Shown: positions 6,755 through 12,984 of the stretch, piece by piece
How the letters are laid out: every line of letters starts with the position of its first letter
Position numbering within the stretch: the stretch's first letter is position 1
NCBI GenBank assembly: GCA_002689905.1
Contig: NZIN01000064.1
Coordinates: 4,777-19,080 of the forward strand
DNA from: Rickettsiales bacterium
GTDB taxonomy: Bacteria; Pseudomonadota; Alphaproteobacteria; TMED109
Direction: 5' to 3'
DNA: 14,304 bases
Made by a program: the position numbers and the translations under genes
Notes under the pieces: generated by a model
Seen by the model: only the letters and a program-made list of their open reading frames with translations
Databases searched by the model: none
What the model was told of the DNA's origin: nothing

Positions 6755-9715
6755 GTGGCAGGTATAAAAGATTATTCAACAACACAAGCTAGTAACACAT
6801 CATTAAATGGTATTTCTGTTGCAGAAGGAATGCTACCCTCTAATCTAAACAATGCAATCAGAGCATTGATGAAGAATACTAGAGAGTGGTTCAATGATGC
6901 ACAATGGGTAGAATATGGTGATGGTGATGGTGCTTATACAGCAGCTTACGCATCAGCAACTTCTTTTACAATTAATGGTGTAGATGTAAGTGCAATCTAT
7001 CATGCAGGTAGAAGAATTAAAATTATAGATTCAGCTAATACTTTATTTGGAACAATAGCTTCATCTTCATTTTCTTCAAACACAACTATTAATGTTACTT
7101 TTGATTCTGGAACTCTTACATCAGGTTCTATCTCAAATGTTTATATTGGTATATTATCTAAAACAAGTAATTCAATTCCAACTGGAATTGTTACAACTAT
7201 AACATTAGCAGATGGTTCTGTTACTACAGTTAAAATTGCAGATGATGCAGTTACTAATGCAAAGATTGCTGACAATGCAGTTCAAGCATCACAAGTAAAT
7301 GCTAATGCAGTTACAGAAGCAAAGATAAATGCTAATGCAGTTACTACAACTAAAATAGCAGACAATGCAATTACTACTGCAAAAATTACAGATGCAAATG
7401 TTACAACAGCTAAAATAGCTGACAATGGAATTACAACTGCTAAAATAAATGCAGACGCAGTTAATGGAAGTAAGATTGCAGATAATAGTATAGATTCAGA
7501 ACATTATGTAGATGGTAGTATTGATACTGCACATATTGCAGACTCACAAATTACAACAGCAAAAATAGCTGATACTAATGTAACTACTGCAAAGATAGCA
7601 GATGATGCTGTAACGATTGGTAAGATTGCAGATGCAGCTATTGTTACAAGTTCAGAACAAGCATCTCATACACCAGACAATAATACTTTCTATACAACAT
7701 CAGCATCTGACACTAGATTTTTAAATAAAGATACATCTGAATTAATTAACTCTGGTCAATCATGGTCTAATAGTGATGACTTCATAGCAACAACTGCTGC
7801 TATCAATGCAAGAGTTATAGATTTAGTAGATGATGTAGGTGGTTTTTTTCCTATAGCAAATGAAACAAGTTTTCCAAATACAAACCCAGATGTAAATGAT
7901 GGTGCAGGAACAATCGTTTCAATACAAGCAATATCAAGCACAAGAACACCCTCTGGAGGAACTGTTAGTATATCAAGTGGAACTGTAGGTGGTTCTACAG
8001 TAACAATAACTGGATGTGGTTCTACAGTTTTAACAGCAGGATTTGGTGTACTTGTAGAAACAACTACAACATTAAATACTTACACTTTTCATAGATTAAC
8101 TCCTAAAGCTACAGAAGTTTCAACAGTAGCTGCAATCAGTTCTAACATTACAACAGTTGCAAATAATGATTCTAATATTACTGCTGTAGCTGGAAACTCT
8201 ACAAACATAAATACAGTTGCATCAAATAATACTAATGTAACAAATGTTGGTGGATCAATAGCAAATGTAAATACAGTTGCTGGTAACTCAACTAATATTA
8301 ATACAGTAGCATCTAACAATACTAATGTTACTAATGTAGGTGGTTCTATTTCTAATGTTAATACTGTAGCTGGTTCAATATCAAATGTTAATACAACAGC
8401 AGCAAATATTACTGGTGTTAATAGTTTTGGTGAAAGATATAGAGTAGCATCATCAGCACCAAGTAGTTCTTTGGATGTGGGTGATTTATATTTTGACACT
8501 ACAGCAAATGAATTAAAAGTTTATAAATCATCTGGTTGGGCAGCAGCAGGTTCTACAGTTAATGGAACATCTGCAAGATTTAAATACACAGCTTCTGCTA
8601 ATCAAACTACATTTACAGGATCAGATGATAATGGCAATACACTTGCTTATGATGCAGGATTTATAGATGTATATTTAAATGGTGTTAAATTAGTTAATGG
8701 TACAGATGTAACTGTAACTTCAGGTACATCAGTAGTATTAGCAACTGGTGCAACACAAGCAGATATTATTGATATAGTTGGTTTTGGAACATTCAATGTT
8801 GCAAGTATAGCTGCATCTAACATTACATCAGGAACTTTAAATGATGCAAGATTACCTACAACAATGGCAGGTAAAACATTAACAACTGCTAATGTTACAA
8901 CAGTTTATAATGGTTTAGTTGCTAGTGGTGATGGTGGATCTAATGATGGTCAAATACAATTAAATTGTTCACAAAATTCTCATGGTGTTAAAATAAAAGC
9001 ACCACCTCATTCTGCTGGACAATCTTATACTTTAACTTTGCCAAGCTCTATTACTAATGATTATTTTTTAAAAACAAATGGTTCAGGTGTCTTATCTTTT
9101 GCAGAAGTACCACAACCAACAGTACCGACAGTAGCCAATGTATCTCAAACTATTGCTCCAGCTACTGCTACAACAATAAGTATTACAGGAACAAACTTTG
9201 TTTCAATACCCTCTGTTGAATTTGTTAATGGTTCAACAGGTGCTATTACAAATTCTAATACAGTTTCATTTACAAACGCAACGACACTTTCAGTTAATGT
9301 AACTTTAGCATCAGGTAATTATTATGTAAGAATAGAAAACCCAGATGGTAATGCTGGAAGATCAACAAACAATATTATAACAGCTTCTACTGCACCTACT
9401 TTTTCAACAGCAGCAGGATCATTAGGTACGATTGCTGGTAATTTTTCAGGAACTGTAGCAACAGTTGCAGGTTCTTCTGATAGTTCAATAACTTTTTCTG
9501 AAGTAACATCTGTATTAACAAATGCCTCACAAGCAAATTGTACTTTAAATTCATCTACAGGTGTGATAACAACAAGTGACTTTGGTGGTAGTTCAACTAC
9601 ACCAACAACTTATAATTTTACTTTAAGAATTACAGATGCCGAAGCACAAACAGTTGATAGAGCATTTAGCTTAACATCTAGCTTCGGTGCAACAGGTGGA
9701 GGACAATTTAACTAA
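6755..9715 (+). CDS. Tail fibre protein with two decapeptide-repeat stalks and TIG/Ig-like C-terminus
   Basis: 986 aa, GTG start 4 bases after AGGAGAA (6744-6750). N-terminal 1-51 (AGIKDYSTTQASNTSLNG, then LPSNLNNAIRALM and a W-rich end) is the virion-attachment type start common in marine phage fibres. Residues 154-293: fourteen 10-residue repeats of 'xAVTTAKIAD' type. Residues 463-552: nine 10-residue repeats of 'TNVNTVAGNS' type. About 557-596: SAPSSSLDVGDLYFDTTANE. About 600-690: a beta domain with FIDVYLNGVKLVNGTD. Residues 731-765: DGQIQLNCSQNSHGVKIKA, a common fibre motif. Residues 787-877: TIG-like domain (ISITGTNF, ENPDGNAG). Residues 878-986: Ig-like (He_PIG-type) domain ending GGGQFN. 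The last two domains recur as the 236-aa protein downstream. It probably forms trimers and contacts the host surface. No endosialidase-type active site is visible. Confidence 0.85.
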   Translation: MAGIKDYSTTQASNTSLNGISVAEGMLPSNLNNAIRALMKNTREWFNDAQWVEYGDGDGAYTAAYASATSFTINGVDVSAIYHAGRRIKIIDSANTLFGTIASSSFSSNTTINVTFDSGTLTSGSISNVYIGILSKTSNSIPTGIVTTITLADGSVTTVKIADDAVTNAKIADNAVQASQVNANAVTEAKINANAVTTTKIADNAITTAKITDANVTTAKIADNGITTAKINADAVNGSKIADNSIDSEHYVDGSIDTAHIADSQITTAKIADTNVTTAKIADDAVTIGKIADAAIVTSSEQASHTPDNNTFYTTSASDTRFLNKDTSELINSGQSWSNSDDFIATTAAINARVIDLVDDVGGFFPIANETSFPNTNPDVNDGAGTIVSIQAISSTRTPSGGTVSISSGTVGGSTVTITGCGSTVLTAGFGVLVETTTTLNTYTFHRLTPKATEVSTVAAISSNITTVANNDSNITAVAGNSTNINTVASNNTNVTNVGGSIANVNTVAGNSTNINTVASNNTNVTNVGGSISNVNTVAGSISNVNTTAANITGVNSFGERYRVASSAPSSSLDVGDLYFDTTANELKVYKSSGWAAAGSTVNGTSARFKYTASANQTTFTGSDDNGNTLAYDAGFIDVYLNGVKLVNGTDVTVTSGTSVVLATGATQADIIDIVGFGTFNVASIAASNITSGTLNDARLPTTMAGKTLTTANVTTVYNGLVASGDGGSNDGQIQLNCSQNSHGVKIKAPPHSAGQSYTLTLPSSITNDYFLKTNGSGVLSFAEVPQPTVPTVANVSQTIAPATATTISITGTNFVSIPSVEFVNGSTGAITNSNTVSFTNATTLSVNVTLASGNYYVRIENPDGNAGRSTNNIITASTAPTFSTAAGSLGTIAGNFSGTVATVAGSSDSSITFSEVTSVLTNASQANCTLNSSTGVITTSDFGGSSTTPTTYNFTLRITDAEAQTVDRAFSLTSSFGATGGGQFN
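7214..7633 (+). repeat. Fourteen 30-base (10-residue) repeats, first fibre stalk
   Basis: Read in frame, 14 consecutive decapeptides cover fibre residues 154-293. The consensus is roughly (N/D)AVTTAKIAD; units 3 (NAVQASQVNA) and 10 (NSIDSEHYVD) deviate most. Isoleucine/valine at fixed spacing with Asp/Asn turns fits a fibrous beta structure. The third codon positions differ widely between units. Confidence 0.85.
8141..8410 (+). repeat. Nine 30-base (10-residue) repeats, second fibre stalk
   Basis: Fibre residues 463-552 read as nine decapeptides of the type TNINTVASNN / TNVTNVGGSI / SNVNTVAGSI. The period is also 10 but the consensus is unlike the first stalk. A 23-residue segment is repeated exactly (8192-8260 and 8282-8350, 90 bases apart), although the DNA differs in 14 of 23 codons. 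Confidence 0.85.
9113..9715 (+). repeat. TIG/Ig-like C-terminal module, copy 1
   Basis: C-terminal 200 residues of the fibre (787-986). Shared with copy 2 (12409-12975): QPTV at the start, TGTNF, VSFT.AT, ENPDGNA, TAAGSLG, FTLR.TDA..QT.DRAF and a GQFN end. The two copies differ in length and are clearly diverged in DNA. Confidence 0.8.
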
Positions 9716-9768
9716 TGAATAACATTTTCAAATCGTCAATCAATAACATAAGCAAGGAGATTTGCTAA
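9715..9768 (+). CDS. Possible 17-codon micro-ORF linking fibre and adhesin genes
   Basis: The ATG uses the last base of the fibre stop (TAATG, 9713-9717) and the TAA at 9766-9768 shares its last A with the ATG of the adhesin. Peptide: MNNIFKSSINNISKEIC. The Lys-Glu-Ile codons contain the AAGGAGAT site of the adhesin gene. It may only keep ribosomes moving across the gap; whether the peptide matters is unknown. Could be chance in an AT-rich gap. Confidence 0.3.
   Translation: MNNIFKSSINNISKEIC
9754..9759 (+). promoter_or_regulatory. Shine-Dalgarno site that fixes the adhesin start
   Basis: AAGGAG lies 8 bases before the ATG at 9768 but only 2 bases before an in-frame TTG at 9762, so translation should begin at 9768 (MASTYL), not at the TTG. 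The second adhesin starts likewise with MANSYL, supporting this choice. Confidence 0.7.
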
Positions 9769-11144
9769 TGGCTAGTACATATTTAACATCAAATACAGGA
9801 ACAGCAACAAACGCAAAAAAATTTACATTATCAATGTGGATTAAAAGAAGCAGCTTATGTGATACTAATAGTCAAAGATTTTATCAAGGTTATCAAGATG
9901 GTAACAATAGATTTTATGCTATGTTTGATAATACTAATAGTTATCCAGATTCATTATGGGTATATGCTGTAACTGGTGGTTCAACTCAAGTATATTGGTA
10001 TTCAGCTAGAAAATTTAGAGATTTAAACGCATGGTATCATATAGTTTTTAGTGCAGATAGTACACAAGCATCACAAGCAGATAGACTTAAAGTTTATGTA
10101 AATGGAGTTGAAGAAACTTCTTGGACTAAAACTAATAATCCAAGTCAAAACATAGATTGGGGTAATCAACTTGCACAATCTAATAATGATTTAACAATTA
10201 GTGGAACAGAAAGTCAAACACAATTATTTGATGGTTCAATGTCGCATATCCATTTTATAGATGGCACAGCTTATGATGCAACAGCATTTGGTTCTACAGA
10301 TGCAACAACTGGTGAATGGAAAATAAATACTTCTCCTAGTGTGACTTATGGAAACAATGGTTATTTTATTTTAAAAGATGGTAATTCAGTAACAGACCAA
10401 TCTCCTAACTCAAATAACTTTACAGTTGGTGGTGGTACACTTACAAAAACAGAAGATTGTCCAAGCAATGTTTTTGCTACATTAAATACTTTAACTTATT
10501 CTGCTTCTGCACTAACTATTAACAAAGGCAATAATTCCAAAGCAGGTAGTTCAAGTAATTCTTGGAGAAGTATTGTTTCAAATCTTGGAGCATCAACAGG
10601 CAAATACTATTTTGAAATTAAAGTACACCAGATAGAATCCTCTGACCCAAATAATTTTGCTGTTGGTATTACTGATTATGAACAATCTGATGACCAAACA
10701 TCAACTAATGGTAAGTTTTTTGCGTTTTCAAGAGGATATGGTTATTATGCAGGAAATGGTAAAAAAGTAAATAATAATTCTGCAGTTGCTAATGGTGTTG
10801 CCTATGGTAATTCTTGGACTACAAACGATATAATAGGTTGTGCATTTGATTTAGATAATGGAAAAATTTATTGGAGTAAAAATGGTACTTGGCAAAACTC
10901 TGGTGTTCCTACAAGTGGTTCTACAGGTACAGGTTCAGCATTTAATATAACAACTGGTTATACTTATTTTCCTGTGATGGCTCAATATTATAGTGCAGAA
11001 CAATATTCATTTAATTTCGGCAATGGCTACTTCGGAACAACAGCAGTAGCTAGTGCAGGAACTAACGCAAGTGGTAATGGAATATTTGAATATGATGTTC
11101 CAACAGGCTATACTGCTTTATCAACAAAAGGATTAAATTTATAA
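9768..11144 (+). CDS. Adhesin A: LamG-like plus SPRY-like protein
   Basis: 458 aa from the ATG at 9768. N-terminal half (about 1-230) is a concanavalin-A/LamG-like sandwich: KKFTLSMWIKRS near the start, FRDLNAWYHIVFSAD, DRLKVYVNGVEETSW and LFDGSMSHIHFIDG, all typical LamG positions. A linker with DCPSNVFATLNTL leads to a SPRY-like domain (about 280-440): KYYFEIKV (from 279), NFAVGITDYE, GCAFDLDNGKIYWSKNG (357-373) and YFPVMAQY. The end reads FEYDVPTGY. Such proteins are common in fibre clusters of marine phages and probably bind surface glycans or proteins; binding target is unknown. No catalytic residues are recognisable. Diverged paralogue of the protein starting at 12985. Separated from the fibre by a 52-base gap that holds a micro-ORF. 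Confidence 0.8.
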   Translation: MASTYLTSNTGTATNAKKFTLSMWIKRSSLCDTNSQRFYQGYQDGNNRFYAMFDNTNSYPDSLWVYAVTGGSTQVYWYSARKFRDLNAWYHIVFSADSTQASQADRLKVYVNGVEETSWTKTNNPSQNIDWGNQLAQSNNDLTISGTESQTQLFDGSMSHIHFIDGTAYDATAFGSTDATTGEWKINTSPSVTYGNNGYFILKDGNSVTDQSPNSNNFTVGGGTLTKTEDCPSNVFATLNTLTYSASALTINKGNNSKAGSSSNSWRSIVSNLGASTGKYYFEIKVHQIESSDPNNFAVGITDYEQSDDQTSTNGKFFAFSRGYGYYAGNGKKVNNNSAVANGVAYGNSWTTNDIIGCAFDLDNGKIYWSKNGTWQNSGVPTSGSTGTGSAFNITTGYTYFPVMAQYYSAEQYSFNFGNGYFGTTAVASAGTNASGNGIFEYDVPTGYTALSTKGLNL

Positions 11145-11200
11145 TGGCTTTACATTCGTTACACTCATGCAAAGAAATTAATTACAAGGAGATATTTTAA
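11144..11200 (+). CDS. Possible 18-codon micro-ORF between adhesin A and the 352-aa gene
   Basis: The ATG overlaps the adhesin stop (TAATG, 11142-11146); the TAA at 11198-11200 ends 2 bases before the next ATG. Peptide: MALHSLHSCKEINYKEIF. As in the other micro-ORF, the AAGGAGAT site of the next gene is read as Lys-Glu-Ile near the end. Without it the ribosome gap would be 58 bases. A role in coupling is inferred only. Confidence 0.3.
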   Translation: MALHSLHSCKEINYKEIF

Positions 11201-11202
11201 TC

Positions 11203-12261
11203 ATGGCATACACAACAATTAATAAATCTAAAGATCATTTTAATACAGTAACTTTTACTGGAACAAATGGTTCAGGACAATCTATAACAGGCGTTGGATT
11301 TCAACCTGATTGGTTGTGGATTAAGCATAGAACAGATGTATCTACACATAGAATACAAGATGCAGTAAGAGGTTCGACAAAAATAATAGCTTCAAATGAC
11401 ACTGCTGCAGAGAGTACATCTTCAAATAGTGTTACATCTTTTGATAGTGATGGATTTACACATGGTACGAATAGTGCGATTGACTCAACTGGTAATGTAG
11501 TTGCATGGAACTGGAAAGCAGCTAATTCAGCAGGTTCATCTAATACAGATGGAACTATAACTTCAACTGTATCAGCAAACACAACAGCAGGATTTAGTAT
11601 TGTGACTTATACTTCTAATGGTTCAGCATCACAAACTGTTGGACATGGACTTGGAGTTACACCGAATGTAATTATTTCAAAAAATAGAACAGATGGTGGA
11701 TCAACTTATGGTAAATGGGTTGTTTATCACAGTAGTCTTGCAACAGCTAACGATAAAAAACTTTTATTAAATGATACTGCAGCAGCATCAAGTACAAATG
11801 AATGGGGAGATACAGACCCAACAACAACTAAATATTATGTTCATACTTCAGGAGATGGTTCTACTAATCATAGTACAGATAACATTCTAGCATACTGCTT
11901 TGCAGAAAAAACTGGTTATAGCAAGTTTGGTTCTTATACTGGTAATGGAAATGCTAATGGAACATTTGTTTATACAGGATTTAAACCAGCTTGGGTGATG
12001 GGTAAAAGAACTGATACTACAAATAATTGGTATATATTTGATAGTGTAAGAGATCCTCATAATTTAACACAAAGATATATAAGACCAGATACAACTGCTG
12101 CTGAAATTAATAATTCTTCAAAAGCAATCGATATATATTCTAATGGTTTTAAAATTAAAAATTCAGATGCAGAATTTAATGCTAGTGGTGGAACATATAT
12201 CTATATGGCATTTGGTCAATCATTAGTAGGTTCAAACAATGTACCATGTACAGCAAGGTAA
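11203..12261 (+). CDS. Tail-associated protein with three copies of one domain (DUF7483-like)
   Basis: 352 aa. Three diverged copies of a domain of about 90-100 residues are visible: about 17-105, 133-236 and 243-338. Each has an N-terminal T-x-NG turn, a GxxPxW/V strand (VGFQPDWLWIKHRTD; LGVTPNVIISKNRTD; TGFKPAWVMGKRTD), a central N/P-D-T-AA motif (SNDTAAES; LNDTAAAS; PDTTAAEI), and a closing aromatic strand (VVAWNWKA; ILAYCFAEKTGYSKFGSYTG; YIYMAFGQ). I recall this from marine phage fibre proteins, often fused to LamG/SPRY-like parts, and think it is the DUF7483 family, unchecked. Here it is a separate gene. No signal peptide or membrane segment. AAGGAG (11186-11191) is 11 bases before the ATG. 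Probably part of the receptor-binding apparatus. Confidence 0.75.
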   Translation: MAYTTINKSKDHFNTVTFTGTNGSGQSITGVGFQPDWLWIKHRTDVSTHRIQDAVRGSTKIIASNDTAAESTSSNSVTSFDSDGFTHGTNSAIDSTGNVVAWNWKAANSAGSSNTDGTITSTVSANTTAGFSIVTYTSNGSASQTVGHGLGVTPNVIISKNRTDGGSTYGKWVVYHSSLATANDKKLLLNDTAAASSTNEWGDTDPTTTKYYVHTSGDGSTNHSTDNILAYCFAEKTGYSKFGSYTGNGNANGTFVYTGFKPAWVMGKRTDTTNNWYIFDSVRDPHNLTQRYIRPDTTAAEINNSSKAIDIYSNGFKIKNSDAEFNASGGTYIYMAFGQSLVGSNNVPCTAR

Positions 12262-12264
12262 AAT

Positions 12265-12975
12265 ATGAGTAAAGCAAGAACACTAGCAAATTTAGTATCA
12301 GGAGCTTCAACAAGCACATTACCTAATAGTGCTTTGACTAACTCTGCTGTTACTATAAATTCACAATCAGTTTCATTAGGTGGTTCTGTTACTCTTGCTA
12401 CAGAAACTCAACCAACTGTTTCAGGTATTAATCCATCTGTTATAGAAAATACACAAACAGCAGTTACAATTACAGGAACTAACTTTAGTTCTGTACCTTT
12501 GGTTACTGCAATACATTCTACATCTGGTGCATTAATAGTTGCAGACGAAGTTTCATTTACATCAGCAACAAGTATTACAGCTAAATTTACTATTGCAGTA
12601 GATGCAGCTTATAAATTATATGTAGAGAACCCAGATGGAAACGCAGTACAAACTGGTGCAATACTTACAGTTAGTGATGCTCCTGGTTGGACAACTGCTG
12701 CTGGATCATTAGGATCTTTCTCTGGTGGCGATACAATATCAGTTACAGTAGCTGCAACAAATGCTACATCTTTTTCTAAAACTTCTGGTACTTTTCCAGG
12801 TGGTTTATCTTTAAATACATCCACAGGTGTGATAAGTGGTACAGAGAGTGGCACAACATCAGATACAACATTTAGTTTCACTTTGAGAGCTACAGATGCT
12901 CAAGGTCAAACTGCTGATAGAGCATTTACAATAACAATTAATTTAGGAGCTAATAACTCTGGACAGTTTAACTAG
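12265..12975 (+). CDS. Fibre-like protein with TIG/Ig-like pair
   Basis: 236 aa. The start (MSKARTLANLVSGASTSTLP) is a type common at the N-termini of phage fibre proteins; next comes a stalk-like VTINSQSVSLGGSVTL motif (29-44). Residues 49-137 form a TIG-like domain (VTITGTNF, YVENPDGNA) and 138-236 an Ig-like (He_PIG-type) domain with LSLNTSTGVISGTESG and FTLRATDAQGQTADRAF, ending NSGQFN. Both match the end of the 986-aa fibre, but the capsid-attachment part and the decapeptide stalks are absent. It may be an independent fibre tip or an accessory fibre. AAGG (12255-12258) lies 6 bases before the ATG and overlaps the end of the previous gene; 3 bases separate the two genes. The next gene starts 9 bases after its stop. 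Confidence 0.78.
   Translation: MSKARTLANLVSGASTSTLPNSALTNSAVTINSQSVSLGGSVTLATETQPTVSGINPSVIENTQTAVTITGTNFSSVPLVTAIHSTSGALIVADEVSFTSATSITAKFTIAVDAAYKLYVENPDGNAVQTGAILTVSDAPGWTTAAGSLGSFSGGDTISVTVAATNATSFSKTSGTFPGGLSLNTSTGVISGTESGTTSDTTFSFTLRATDAQGQTADRAFTITINLGANNSGQFN
12409..12975 (+). repeat. TIG/Ig-like module, copy 2
   Basis: Residues 49-236 of the 236-aa protein; paralogous to 9113-9715. The Ig-like half here keeps the canonical He_PIG order (PGGLSLN then GVISG), while copy 1 has a degenerate version (CTLNSSTGVITTS). Confidence 0.75.
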
Positions 12976-12984
12976 GATAATATT

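Noticed and set aside
7214..8410. Regular 30-base repeats resembling a CRISPR array
   Set aside because: The units are contiguous coding repeats in frame, without identical repeats separated by unique spacers, and no cas genes are present.
8089..8499. 136-codon minus-strand frame with repeated hydrophobic segments
   Set aside because: It is the complement of the second fibre stalk; its regularity is inherited from the 30-base repeats.
9762..9767. TTG start adding two residues to adhesin A
   Set aside because: The Shine-Dalgarno site would be only 2 bases away; the ATG at 9768 has proper spacing and matches the start of adhesin B.
9713..9768. Fibre and adhesin A as one gene broken by a frameshift
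   Set aside because: The adhesin has its own good ribosome binding site, and the same stop after GQFN followed by a separate adhesin start is seen again at 12975-12985.
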